Part shown: piece after piece, positions 12,122 through 24,279 of the stretch
Numbering within the stretch: position 1 is the stretch's first letter
How the letters are laid out: every line of letters begins with the position of its first letter
Assembly (NCBI GenBank): GCA_027405735.1
Contig: JAPEHQ010000022.1
Coordinates: 744,001 to 808,000, forward strand
Source: Mucor racemosus
Lineage: Eukaryota > Mucoromycota > Mucoromycetes > Mucorales > Mucoraceae
Reading direction: 5' to 3'
Length of the DNA stretch: 64,000 nt
The notes under the pieces: model-generated
The model's input: the letters and a program-made list of their open reading frames with translations, nothing else
Databases searched by the model: none
What the model was told of the DNA's origin: nothing
Translations under genes and position numbers: made by a program

Positions 12122-12512
12122 TATATATAAAAAGAAAATTAATGTGAAAAAAAAAAGAAAAGAAAGAGAAAAAGATTCAGATTCACATTTTACATACGGT
12201 ATATATATTTATATCAATAAAATTTGAATACAGCACCCAAGCCAATTAAGGGAATAATACCAAAGTTGTTTAATACTAATAAAAAACTGATTTTATATAC
12301 ACCTTTTCTCCAACAATCTTAGGAGATTTATGTGCCCTGTGTTTATCAACATTATTCATTGATCTGAATCGATCTGAATTGATTTGCATGCATGAAGAAC
12401 ATCTTTTTTGTTCTTTTTTGCAATGATTTGTACGTAAATTGTTTATAAATAGATTTTTGTTATTATTACTTTAGTCTGTTCAATAACGTGATGATGGTCA
12501 TCACAGTATTGC

Positions 12513-12549
<37 letters not shown>

Positions 12550-13635
12550 AAAGAATCTTTAAAGAAAGAATGGCGTCAATTGTAGGTACAGACGTAGAAT
12601 GTTGATTGATGTAATGTTTCGATCGCTTCCTGGAATGATTAAATACTTGTTGGTTACGCGGACAGCAGAGGAAATCTTATTGTTTAATAATGATGATCAC
12701 TTTTTCATTAGCATGGTCCAATCAATTCACAACAAAAATAGCCTTTCTCACTATAGCTTATGAAATAAAAATAGAATCATGTAAACTTCCAGTAGAGAAA
12801 TTGCTCCTGAAGATCAAAATAGATTACTGCGAAACATGGCGAATCCTACAACTGACATGCTCTATATTAGTACAAAGTTCATTTGAAATGATGAAAATTG
12901 TCAAATACATTTGAGCGCGATTGAAATAGTCAATATAATAAAAATGTAAAATCATTTTCCGCCTGATTATCATCATGACTACCAAAAGGAAAACATGATG
13001 CACAATTTTCAAACGATTTTTAACTTGGCAAGTAATCATAATTTTATAAAGTGCATTATTAGTAAAAACATGTAAAAAGTTGTGCTCTTTGTTGCTATAT
13101 TTTTTTTTCGCTTTTAGTATGAAAAAATCATGATATGATACAAAAACTGTCGTGCTGCTGCCTTTCGGAAATCAATTATAAACTCCACAAATTGAAGCAT
13201 AATTTAGAAGACATTTGCCTGTTTACCAATTATAAATCGTACATCAATGGACGTAATTTCGCTATTGTTGTTGCGATTTGGTCCGAAACAGTACCTGAAT
13301 AGCAAATCAATAAAGACGATCAATAGAAAAAGGGGTAATTTTGTGGCAAAATGTATCATGAAACCGCTTTATTCTTGACAACATTTTCAACATGAACTCT
13401 TTTTTCTAAAATGTAAATTGGATTACTTTTTTAAAACTACAATATACAAATGAGTTTTTCAGAGTAAGCAAGCCACTAATGTACATAATTTGATCAAAAA
13501 TAGTTCTTTTGAAACCCCCTTTATCAGTTTAATAAGGTGTGTGCTACATGATGATATTTTTTTAGTTATAAGGGGAAACTGAACAATCCAAGTTGTTGCT
13601 TTTTTTTTCTCTTTATTTTGTTCTTTTCTTCTTTA
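12122..13635. other. Intergenic DNA between two divergent genes
   Basis: About 1.5 kb between the divergent starts of the Sel1 gene (-) and the TPR gene (+), so it should hold both promoters. It carries a (TTG)n microsatellite. ORFs here (12690-12914, 12824-13039) have no recognisable product and look random. Confidence 0.45.
12511..12549 (+). repeat. (TTG)n microsatellite
   Basis: About twelve tandem GTT/TTG triplets in the intergenic region. Elsewhere in the window similar triplet runs (CAA/CAG) are inside genes as poly-Gln or poly-Asn tracts; here it is non-coding. Confidence 0.9.
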
Positions 13636-13816
13636 ATGCTTCGACAATTGAATAATTTATCGAAATTAACCACTTCTTCATTAAAATATGCAGCTAATAA
13701 CACAGCTGCTGCACTTGTAAGCCTAAGTGCTTCCACACGAGATGATCCAACATTGCCTTCACCGCATGTAATTGCATATTGGATAACTGAAACTCAAAGG
13801 GGATTGGTAAAGACAG

Positions 13817-13852
<36 letters not shown>

Positions 13853-16151
13853 AGATAAAATGTCAAATAGGTACCAATATTTATCATAGGATGCCTTTTT
13901 CAACGATGAATTCGAATTAGCACAGACAATCTTTATGCAACATCATTTGGAATCACCTTTTCATGCTGTTGGATTTGCTTTAATTGCCTATGTAGAAGCT
14001 ATGCTTGGTTTTGAATCAGATAAAATTCAAACTGCCCTTGAGCGTATTGCTGCTGCAGAAATTTTAGCTCGACAATTCTCAAAGAAAGCGCGGAGAAAGA
14101 GCTGGCATAATCATTACCGATATACCAATAACAAACATACAGAGGAGCCTATAACAACAACAGCAACAGCAACAGCAACGACAGCTCCTTGTAATAATAC
14201 CCCTAATAATATTAATAATAATAATAATAATCCAATCATCTCTATATCATTTGAAGAAACAACAACAGCAACATCCGAAACAAAAAAGAAATTAAAACCG
14301 CCTTTGCCAGAAATTCAATATGAATTGTTAGCTACAAGTTGTATGCTCATGTCATCTACAATTCAATTTTTACGAAATAGTTGGTTAGAATATATGAAAG
14401 CAGCATATAAACTTCGAAAAGCATATAAACTATATGAACAGATGTTTGAATCTTTAACAGGACAAAAAGCATCTGAATATGCTAGCAATCTAAAGAAAAA
14501 AGGGAGTAGTAAAAGAACTACTTCTTCTTATTCTACTTCCTCCAGTAGCTCAACAACCGCAGCTACTACTTCTCCATTAACGACAAAAACTGAATCTCTA
14601 TCAAGCATGTTGGCTAATTCACCACAAGTAAGAGCTTCTTGGAATGAAAAAAGGCTAAGTCTGTTTCATTTATCACGTAAACCAAGTTTTGATATATCAT
14701 GTAAAAAGAGACCCATGTCAACATTGGATTGTTATATTGAAGATTCATCTTTTACTGCTATTGATAATGCAATTGAAAGTGGTATATTTTTTGGTATTGG
14801 ATTATTCAGTTTGATATTTTCACTGTTACCACCACGAGGTACATTTTATTATATCAGGCTAAAACACAAACACTAACGTTCTATATAAAGTCAACAAGAT
14901 ATTAAATACACTAGGATTCCACTCATCTCGCCCATTTGCACTGCATTTGCTTACACGATCTTTTAATAATCAAGGCCTTTATTCATCATTATCTGCTCTC
15001 TCTTTACTAGCTTATTATACCAACTTGTCACTGTTTATACATCCTCAACTTTTACCCAATTCGCTAAGCCTTGAAAATGCACGACAGATATTAGATCATA
15101 TGAAATTATCATTTCCTCATGGTAAAATTTGGAAATTACTAGAAGGAAAACTGTGTAAAATGGAAGGCAAAACTAGAAGAGGTGTTGAAATCCTTCGAGA
15201 TGCTAGACGTAGAGAAAATACAAGAGTTGATTTGGGTACAATCGCTGCTACTTTACCACCTAAAAAGAAGAAATCCGATGTATGTGAATTGGCCCAGCTT
15301 CAAGCATTAGCAGTATATGAGATGGGATGGTAATGTATATTTTTCTTTTCTTCAACACCCTTTCTCTCTCCCCTCATCTTGATTTGTTTGTCATTCTCCT
15401 TTTTTGTTATTAACAGATCTTTTTTTGCATTTTATTTTTTAGGGGTCAAATATTTCTAGGTGATTACTTTCAAGCTGCCGAGACATTTTTTCGGTTAGAA
15501 AGTATGAATAATTGGTCTAGAGCATTTTATCACTATATTGCTACATGTTGTATGTTTGCGGATGAAGAATACGATAAATCCGCACTTGAATTCATGCAGA
15601 TACCCGGGATTCTAAAGAGAAAAAGACATTTAGGAGGAAGATTATTACCTAATGAAATATTTGCAGAGCGAAAGATCAAGCACTGGAAAGCCAAAGCCAA
15701 TAATATTTCTGCTTTAGATGGTCCTACGTTAAAACGTGTTGTCGTAGTTCATCCTTTATGGGAGTTGATTTACTTGTGGAACGGATTTTCTCAATTAACA
15801 GCTAGTACATTGCAGTCGATGAAGCAAACAATCGAAACTAGTTTGGCTACATTGAGTAAAGAAGATATTGGAACAGACATGTCGCAATTATACTTGCTGT
15901 TGGGCGTCAGTGTACGTGAACTGGGCGATTTCGATTTAGCAGACATGTATTTAAGGCAATCAATTCGATCAGAAGATTTGAAATGTGAAGATCGCTGGGT
16001 TATACCGCATGGATTGTATGAAATGGCAGCTTTATGTTGCTTTCGAATCATGCAAACCAAAGATGTGTATCAGCAAATGAAGCTTTATAAAGAAGCTCAT
16101 GAATGGATTCGTAAATCAGAAAAACATTTGGCTCATCGTGTAAGTAATCTT

Positions 16152-16189
<38 letters not shown>

Positions 16190-16328
16190 GCAGCAGCAGC
16201 ATCAATCACCTTATCAAGGAGAAAATGAATCAGTAACATCAGATAATACAGGTGATTCGGATTGGGATAGTAGGTTACATGTGCGATGCCAATTGTTGAT
16301 AGAAAAATTAGAAGATTTTCGTTTATAA
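13636..16328 (+). CDS. IML2/TTC39-family tetratricopeptide protein, 814 aa
   Basis: Exons 13636-13806, 13890-14838, 14891-15329, 15443-16328 (TAA) join in phase. The order of conserved pieces fits the IML2/TTC39 family: DAFFNDEFELAQTI and AYVEAMLGFESDKIQTALER near the N-terminus, ESGIFFGIGLFSLIFSLLPP then VNKILNTLGFHSSRPFALHL in the middle, and a TPR superhelix after that (VYEMGWGQIFLGDYFQAAET, YLLLGVSVRELGDFDLADMY). Known members act in lipid-droplet/inclusion clearance in yeast and lipid homeostasis in animals; the biochemical role is unsettled. Two low-complexity inserts: a Thr/Asn/Ala-rich stretch around residues 130-165 and a poly-Gln run near 16155-16200, a likely site of length variation. 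Intron 1 contains a run of more than 30 A. Confidence 0.85.
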
Positions 16329-17424
16329 TTTGTAACTTTTTAATATGATAAAATGTAATAAAATAATAATGCTTGTATATTGTACGTGTATTTTCCACGA
16401 CATTATCTCTGTTTTTTGGGAGTTTTTTCGGCAAACAGGTTTTTTAGAATCATGTAAAAAGCCTCCTTTTGTTACTAAATGACGGATATGATATAATTTG
16501 TGTTAGCATTTTGCCAAAATAGGTAACAAAAATGCATAATAAATTGAGCTTGTGTACCAAGAACTCTAGATATGATGCTGATTTCTGGACTTGATGATAT
16601 AATCTGTGAATGTTGGTTAAAAAGTTGAATTATTCAAAGTAATAGATTTGGGAACAACAATCATCTTTGTTTAGGGTGGTGATTATAAAATAAACATTTT
16701 TTCTGCCTTGCATTTGTTGATACCTTCAAATCAAATATTTAATCACATTTGTAGTTAGATTCTTTTCAGAAATCCGAAATATTTTGGGCTGAATGTTTGC
16801 CTAATTTTTAGTGAAATTGGTGATTTGTATAGTATCTATATTCTCTGTCAAAGTCAAAATATAAATCTACTTCCTAATGTCATAGTGGTTTCCGTTTTCA
16901 AAATATAACTGTCCAAACTGTGGCATTCAAGCAGTGGAAAATGAATGATAGCTTTTAAAACACCCCTTTATACCTGAATTGAATGATATAGTAGATTTTT
17001 TTAATTGGAGGATATCTAGTACAAGTACATATGTCAATTTTTAAAATCTAAACTTGGCACTATAACCGTGTTTTTTTTTTTTTTTTTTTTTTTGACACTG
17101 AGATTTGCATTGAGGCCAACAATCTATCCTGAAATCTTGTTTTATCGAGAACTTTGTCAAAAATTTACATTTTCTGAAAATTCAAAAGGCATCCAGTAAA
17201 TAACGTTGTCGATTATTTGATTTACTGTTAACTGCTAATCATAAAATAGGGCAACTCATTCTAGAAACAAAGATACACGATTTTCTGATACTTTCCTGAT
17301 TTTATTTGCTCATAATTATTTATTATTATTATTAATCAATATTTGGAATTCAACATTTTTGAATGCAGAACACGTTACGCTACAGATTTGATTATCCTTG
17401 AAGAGGACGTTTATTTAATAATTT
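16329..17424. other. Intergenic DNA
   Basis: Nothing recognised beyond the 3' flank of the TPR gene and a T-run near 17071-17093. It ends where the first R2 copy begins. Confidence 0.45.
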
Positions 17425-18372
17425 CGGTAAGTTTTAAATAAAAGGCACTTTTTTTTTCATCTTTTCTTATATTTAACCATGTGCGGTCTGAAAATTCAGG
17501 CTTTGTAGCGGACATTTTCGGGACTCATTTTATCCTTACCAACACTCATGATTTTGATCAAAAAACAGAAAAATCAATTTTTGATACCAAAATCAACGTT
17601 TAAATATACTACATTGTGAGAGAAAATTGTAGCTATAACTAATACACATTTTATAAAAGCTTAATATTAAGTGTTAATTAATGAAAATTGGCATTTTTGT
17701 CCCAAAAACGGATTTTTGGTTAAAGAATTTTCATGTAATATTTTGCAATAAAAATGTTGGTTATTTTTTATTGAGAAAATAGAGCGCTAAATTCTGTATA
17801 TGTGTATATTTTTTGTTTTCTAATTGGTAATATAATTAACTCTAAATTTGCAAAATCAGAAAAGAAAAATTAAAAAATGTCAAAATTGATGATCTGGACA
17901 AGAATAAATTTCGAAATTAATGTTCCGCTTATAAGCCTTGTAAGTCTTAAAAATAAGAGATTTTATAATACTTGAAAACTTTTTCAAGCTTATTACTGTA
18001 AATCTTTATACATGTTAGTATTGTGTGGTAGTTTATTTGATGATAATATAGTCTTACTTAATAATTAATGCGCTAGAGGTAATTTAAATTGAGTTTTAGT
18101 CTTACCTCTCCAATATCATAAACATAAACATGACCATTATTACTGAAACCTATTGCTACCTTTTTGCCGTCTGTGTCCCAAGCCAATTTATTCAATGCTT
18201 TACTAGAACCAATTTAAGTACTACTTACACATGGTTCCTCGGTATTTTCATTTAAATTCCATAAATTAAATTGACTGGTTCCATCTATAGTAGTATCAAA
18301 CGTATCATCAGCCCGCCTTATGATAAATGTTAATATGAAATCAGAAAGATCCCATTGTCATTTTTATAAGCT
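17425..18372 (+). repeat. R2 repeat, copy 1 (orientation of the right arm)
   Basis: Closely similar to the right arm of the large inverted repeat (21560-22550) and, inverted, to 58655-59605. Landmarks: AAGTTTTAAATAAA.GGC, TTCAGG/TTTTTGTAGCGGAC, ATGTCAAAATTGATGATCTG, then the dynein-derived segment. Compared with the arms it lacks part of the inner end. The short ORF shared by the arms (beginning MSKLMIWTRI) is broken here. Confidence 0.75.
18100..18365 (-). pseudogene. Fragment of dynein intermediate chain, last exons
   Basis: Minus-strand reading gives FDTTIDGTSQFNLWNLNENT, a short gap or intron, then SSKALNKLAWDTDGKKVAIG and HVYVYDIGE before a GTAAG donor. This matches the C-terminal WD40 blades of dynein intermediate chains (animal DYNC1I: ..DLWNLN.DTE.., ALNRVRW..., VYDVGE). 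It is the best preserved of four such fragments in the window. Only the gene's tail is present, with no start, so it cannot be a functional motor subunit; the parent gene should be elsewhere in the genome. Confidence 0.75.
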
Positions 18373-18385
18373 ATGAAAAGTGAGA

Positions 18386-18431
18386 GTTATATGTAGATAA
18401 CGATTATTTCCAATACAAATAAAATAAAGAC
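18386..18431 (+). repeat. Fragment shared with the LTR-like repeat at 7217-7263
   Basis: A block beginning GAGTTATATGTAGATAACG and ending AATAAAATAAAGAC is essentially identical at both sites. Here it is only the first part of the repeat, lying between the dynein fragment and repeat R3. Confidence 0.7.
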
Positions 18432-18461
18432 CACTGTTGTATTCCACCTACTAGTATCATA

Positions 18462-18964
18462 CATTATCACCTTCTACAGTATCAATACATCTTACAATCT
18501 ATTGACTACGACATGTATTGAAGTGCAAGTCTTGATATCGGATATAAGAAACTCCTAGCGTATCAAGTTTAATCCAGTAATTACCAAGAACGCTTTGACC
18601 TCAATTATGACACCACATTATTTCATCCCAGCAGTTAACCAATTAAGTAGCTATCAAATCAACATCCAAGCATATTTAGCGCAGCATTGAAACAACACAA
18701 CTCACAAGCTCTGCAAGAACGGTTAAATTATGATTGATCCATTTCAATCCATAGATTACTATCAAACAGATCCAATGGTTTAATAGTGCCTTAAATTACA
18801 TCTCAGGATCTCAATGTCAAATCAATATAAAAAAAGGCCATACTTTTACATCTAAATAAACGATATCTTGTTTTTATTATACAGTTGAAGAACTGATTAA
18901 TTACTCATTCTTTTATAATTGTATTCTTTTTTAAGTACTATTTATCAATCCTGAAAATATACGA
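18462..18964 (+). repeat. R3 repeat, copy 1
   Basis: About 500 bp that match 56466-56975 in inverted orientation over most of their length (landmarks: CACCTTCTACAGTATCAATA, GATATCGGATATAAGAAACTC, CATCTCAGGATCTCAATGTC, AAACGATATCTTGTTTTTA). A partial copy lies at 24130-24275. Non-coding. Its right edge coincides with the start of the left arm of the inverted repeat, so it probably truncated that arm. Confidence 0.7.
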
Positions 18965-20273
18965 CAAATACCAAGGAACCATTTGTGAGTACTTAAGTTG
19001 GCTCTGGTAAAGCATTGAATAAATTGGTTTGGGACAAAGAGGATAAAAAGGCGGAAATAGATTCCAGTGATGGTCATATTTATGTTTATGATATTGGATG
19101 AGGTAAGATTAAAACTTAATGTAAATTACCTCTAGCGCAATAACTATAAAATAAGACTATATTATCATCAAATAAACTACCATAAAATATTAAAATGTAT
19201 AACGATTTACAGTAATAAGCTTGAATCAAGTTGGTACAGCATTGTAAATTCTTGAAAAGTTTTGAAGTATTATAAAATCTCTTATTTTTAAGACTTACAA
19301 GGCTTATAAGCGGAACATTAATTTCGAAATTTATTCTTGTCCAGATCATCAATTTTGACATTTTTTAATTTTTTTTTTCTGATTTTGCAAATCTAGAGTT
19401 AATTATATTACCAATTAGAAAAACAAAAAATATAAACATATACAGAGTTTAGCGCTCTATTTTCTCAATAAAAAATAACCAACATTTTTATTGCAAAATA
19501 TTACATGAAAATTCTTTAACCAAAAATCCGTTTTTGGGACAAAAATGCCAAGTTTTATTAATTAACACTTAATATTTAGCTTTTATAAAATGTGTATTAG
19601 TTATAGCTACAATTTTCTCTCACAATGTAGTATATTTAAACGTTGATTTTGGTATCAAAAATTGATTTTTCTGTTTTTTGATCAAAATCATGAGTGTTGG
19701 TAAGGATAAAATGAGTCCCAAAAACGTCCGCTACAAAAACTGAATTTTCAGACCATATGTGGTTAAGTAAAAGAAAAGATGAAAAAAAAACGCCTTTTTA
19801 TTTAAAACTTAGATATACCATTAGTATAAGAGACTTAGCCGTTCAATCTTGCTATGCTCAATTACGGCGTCGTTCTACGGGCTCGCTTTTGCAATTTTCT
19901 AATAAATGTATGATACTGTACGACACACGGTTTTTTTTGGTAGAAAATGCATGTTTCTATGATAACAGATATTGCCTATTTCGTTTAGTTTATGGGTTGA
20001 TGCGCTGTAATGCTGCTTTTACATTGGCTGAAATGTGCAATTTAGCAGGGTTTTATTTGCGCTAAATAATGCAAAGCCTTGAAAATCCTTTTCTACGTGT
20101 GTTGTTTCTTTCTTTTTGTTTTCTTATTCCCAGGATATACTCACCGTTTGATGAGGCATATGAGATTATCAAGATGGTATTCTTTTCTTGTATCTGAATA
20201 TCTGTATACGCAGCATTCTAATATAAGGGACTAATGTTTTTAATATAAGTAGCAGTCGTTATATTAGAGACTG
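18965..20273 (-). repeat. Left arm of a 1.3-kb inverted repeat (R2 copy 2)
   Basis: Inverted and near-identical to 21094-22407. Two short frames (19116-19361 on minus, 19757-20065 on plus) have exactly the same translation in the other arm, so the arms are very similar. The outer 150 bp carries a decayed dynein intermediate chain tail (plus strand KALNKLVWDKEDKK.., HIYVYDIG then TGA). The inner end is at GAGACTG. Differences are concentrated at the inner end near 20218-20240. Confidence 0.85.
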
Positions 20274-21093
20274 GTATTTTCATTTAACCGCATTTTATTA
20301 GGATCAAATATCATTATTTACCACTGTATTGTTGAATGTATTTCTTGATTACCAGTGATCTATCAGAATTACAAAATTCGATATATAGAAAATCTCTGAC
20401 AAATCTAGCAGATTTTATCTATCCAGTAACTGGTTCCTGTCATCCAGGAACTAATAATGAAACATAACTTATAGCAATATTACCACTGAAATATAACATG
20501 TTACTGTAATAACAATAGTTTTGCTTGTAGCTATACTTGAACGCAAACCTTTTTACAGCTGACAATCGTAAACTAAAATAGTAAGTTTAAAGAAGGTTAA
20601 TTTGTTTAAATTTTTATGAGTGATAATAAAGTAACATATATAATCTTAGATTTGGCTTGCGTATAAATTTAAGCAGTAGGTGTTATTTAAGTTTATGCTC
20701 GAGCAAAAACCATTCTTGCTGTAAATATTATACCTATAAACATATCTACAAAAAATGATAATAATTGTAAATATATTGGTGCTTGCATGTATTGCTCTAC
20801 ATCGACAACGTATTGAATTGTATTGTCTATAATTTATATTAATGAAAACAAATGTGATTTAAAAACCCATTCCAATAAAAAAATGCAATGGAATTTTGAG
20901 AAAGGCACGATGCTCATGTACAAACCAATTTTTGCCCATACGACCAGCTCATTATGCTCATGGTCATATTTAATTATTATGCACAAATAGGAGTAGTGGG
21001 TAACGATATGCTTATGGGCAATTCTACTATTATGCATACACGGGATTATTAAATAACAATATTTGATCTTAAAATGGGGTTAAACAAAAAAAT
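20274..21093. other. Spacer between inverted-repeat arms
   Basis: About 820 bp of single-copy-looking AT-rich DNA. Its left part (20355-20510) resembles 30305-30440 (both contain GATCTATCAGAATTA and ATATTACCACTGAAA..ATAACAT), so it includes another dispersed repeat fragment. No gene recognised. Confidence 0.55.
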
Positions 21094-22407
21094 CAGTCTC
21101 TAATATAACGACTGCTACCTATATTAAAAACATTATTAGTCCCTTATGTTACAGTAGCATGCGTATACAGATATTCAGATACAAGAAAAGAATACCATCT
21201 TGATAATCTCATATGCCTCATCAAACGGTGAGTATATCCTGGGAATAAGAAAACAAAAAGAAAGAAACAACACACGTAGAAAAGGATTTTCAAGGCTTTA
21301 CATTATTTAGCGCAAATAAAACCCTGCTAAATTGCACATTTCAGCCAATGTAAAAGCAGCATTACAGCGCATCAACCCATAAACTAAACGAAATAGGCAA
21401 TATCTGTTATCATAGAAACATGCATTTTCTACCAAAAAAAACCGTGTGTCGTACAGTATCATACATTTATTAGAAAATTGCAAAAGCGAGCCCGTAGAAC
21501 GACGCCGTAATTGAGCATAGCAAGATTGAACGGCTAAGTCTCTTATACTAATGGTATATCTAAGTTTTAAATAAAAAGGCGTTTTTTTTTCATCTTTTCT
21601 TTTACTTAACCACATATGGTCTGAAAATTCAGTTTTTGTAGCGGACGTTTTTGGGACTCATTTTATCCTTACCAACACTCATGATTTTGATCAAAAAACA
21701 GAAAAATCAATTTTTGATACCAAAATCAACGTTTAAATATACTACATTGTGAGAGAAAATTGTAGCTATAACTAATACACATTTTATAAAAGCTAAATAT
21801 TAAGTGTTAATTAATAAAACTTGGCATTTTTGTCCCAAAAACGGATTTTTGGTTAAAGAATTTTCATGTAATATTTTGCAATAAAAATGTTGGTTATTTT
21901 TTATTGAGAAAATAGAGCGCTAAACTCTGTATATGTTTATATTTTTTGTTTTTCTAATTGGTAATATAATTAACTCTAGATTTGCAAAATCAGAAAAAAA
22001 AAATTAAAAAATGTCAAAATTGATGATCTGGACAAGAATAAATTTCGAAATTAATGTTCCGCTTATAAGCCTTGTAAGTCTTAAAAATAAGAGATTTTAT
22101 AATACTTCAAAACTTTTCAAGAATTTACAATGCTGTACCAACTTGATTCAAGCTTATTACTGTAAATCGTTATACATTTTAATATTTTATGGTAGTTTAT
22201 TTGATGATAATATAGTCTTATTTTATAGTTATTGCGCTAGAGGTAATTTACATTAAGTTTTAATCTTACCTCATCCAATATCATAAACATAAATATGACC
22301 ATCACTGGAATCTATTTCCGCCTTTTTATCCTCTTTGTCCCAAACCAATTTATTCAATGCTTTACCAGAGCCAACTTAAGTACTCACAAATGGTTCCTTG
22401 GTATTTG
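21094..22407 (+). repeat. Right arm of the inverted repeat (R2 copy 3)
   Basis: Inverted partner of 18965-20273. Homology to R2 copy 1 continues beyond the arm to about 22550, whereas the left arm stops at 18965 where R3 begins. This shows the right copy is the longer one and the left arm was truncated. Confidence 0.85.
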
Positions 22408-22545
22408 CATTCTTCAAATTCCATAAATTAAATTGTTGACTGGTTCCATCTACAGTAGTATCAAACGTACTGTATTATCAGTCCACCTTATGATGAATGT
22501 CAATCTAAAGCCAGAAACATCTCATTGCCATTGTTATGAGCTTTG
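22255..22545 (-). pseudogene. Fragment of dynein intermediate chain, last exons (right-arm copy)
   Basis: Minus-strand reading gives FDTTVDGTSQQFNLWN, then NTKEPFV, then SGKALNKLVWDKEDKKAEID and HIYVYDIG before a stop (TGA where copy 1 has GAG). More decayed than the fragment at 18100-18365. Upstream minus-strand sequence near 22510-22545 still resembles the preceding WD40 blade region but is interrupted by stops. Confidence 0.7.
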
Positions 22546-22550
22546 AAAAT

Positions 22551-22983
22551 CTTAATTTTTAATAATTACCGCAATTAAATAAAAAACAAAATGATATTAA
22601 TAGCATATGGTGAGTATTTAACATCTATGTAATAAGTAAGTTTAATTACGTATGCTTCTAAACCCTTTTAAAAATCCTGAGGGAAACACAACACCTTGGT
22701 CCTGTAATTTCTATCCATCCAAATGTTGCGATTTCCACTACACAATGAATGCATCTTTTATCAATCTTAACCTCGATGTACATTGTATATCAGTTTCCTA
22801 CCAGTTGTATTTTTTTTGATTCATTAATATTCCTTTATATTGAACGATAATTTGTAGCATTGCCAAAAAAAAAAGAATAAATGCTTCAAGGGTTTTCTGC
22901 ATGCATATCAAATTATGCGATTTAGTAGCAATAATTGAACTTAAGTATGCTTTTTGAACCTATTGATGTTAATCAGAATAATT
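22551..22983. other. Intergenic AT-rich DNA
   Basis: No gene, RNA or recognised repeat. Confidence 0.4.
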
Positions 22984-23906
22984 AGTACTTTCATTCAAAA
23001 GTAATCAGCTTTGCTTTATACAGTAGGTCGATGGAAACTAGGTAGTCGTTGGGGTTCACCATGGGCGATACATCCCGGATCGTTTTTATTTTGGAATGGG
23101 GAGCATCTAAGTACTGATTTAGTTTCTTGAGATTGAAAACTGGATGTACCCGGTTGTTCTTTTTTGGTATGACAAACATTGAGCTGTAAAATCCCGAAAC
23201 CAGTTGTGCCTGTTGTTGTAGTAATACTCTCTCAATTGCTTTTTTCTGCAATAAGTGCTGAATTGTTTGATCGATGAGGTGAGCTTGCTCTTCTGAGAAG
23301 GGAATAATTGGAGGTGGAGTGTGAAAGGTAGTGTGATAATCGTATTTAATGGTGGTGTTGATGAATGAGCTGATTGAAATTTTTGTCCAGTTTGTATGAA
23401 GCTTACTGAGCCAATTTCTAACTGGATCAATTGATGTGAGTAATGTTGTTGTATCTAATGGCAGAAAGGACTGGTTGTCTTCTTGTTGTGGTTCTGTCGA
23501 AAGCTGCGGTTGTTGAAGTTGGAGTTGCTGTACTGGCTGGTGCAGTTGCTGTTGCTACTGTTCTTGTTGTAACCACCCTGCTACGAGGGTACACCTGATC
23601 GAAAAAACTGCTGATCCGGAACATTTGAGAAGGAGCTGGAGGTACCAAAACGGCCAGAAGTAAAACGATGGCGGCGATTGGCCGTGGACTCGCGAGTTGC
23701 CTTCTTTGTTGCAGTCTGTTGGACCACAGTAGTCTGAAACTTATCCAAAGGGAGAGTGTAGTCATCTTCATTGGTTTCCATTGAAAAGGAGGGATCAACA
23801 GCCTAAAATGCAATGTTATTGCGCATTTCAGTTGCTGCGAATTCTGTATGAATAGCGTTCGCACAATGACCGAGCCCAAGCAGGCGCAAGCAGTTTCAGC
23901 AAACAT
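22984..23906 (-). pseudogene. Relic of a DIRS-type retrotransposon (gag end and RT start)
   Basis: Minus-strand pieces match the intact DIRS element at 51.2-55.6 kb: the gag tail (LPLDKFQTTVVQQTATKKAT and SSSFSNVPDQQFFRSG) and the beginning of the RT domain (GFYSSMFVIPKKN, VFNLKKLNQYLDAPHSK, NDYLVSIDL). The pieces are in different frames with stops between, the RT stops before its YLDD active site, and no inverted terminal repeats were seen. An old, truncated copy of the same or a closely related family. Confidence 0.85.
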
Positions 23907-24129
23907 TTGCAGAGTTTAAAATATTTGAGAGTTACTCAACAAGTAATCCCGAGCCTAAGCAACGGCTCGTTGAGCAGTTGTATATTGAGCATTCTCAGTT
24001 TTGAAAGCAAGCATAAATCAAGCATTATCTAATTTTTTAAAAAGTCGAGCACGAGCATACAGTAGCTACTTGATTGGTAAAGTGATGTCGTGTTGCAATA
24101 TTAAGAGGCCCAAGCGCTCCAGTTGATTG

Positions 24130-24275
24130 CTACTGTATATAAACTTAGTATGCTATAAATTTCTTATACCTAATACAGTATCATGACTTTGCATTTCAAT
24201 GCTTTATGTCGTAATTAATCGTTTGTAAGATCTATTGGCTGTAGAAGGCAATAAAATATGGCACTTGGCGGTATA
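24130..24275 (-). repeat. Partial R3 repeat
   Basis: Matches one end of R3 (landmarks AAACTTAGTATGCTA, TTTGCATTTCAATGC, GGCTGTAGAAGG) in the same orientation as 56860-56970. Only about a quarter of the repeat is present. Confidence 0.5.
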
Positions 24276-24279
24276 AAGC

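Noticed and set aside
19116..20065. ORFs of 81 and 102 codons with identical translations in both arms of the inverted repeat
   Set aside because: Identity simply reflects the recent inverted duplication; the frames are broken in the other R2 copies (17425-18372, 58655-59605) and have no recognisable domain.
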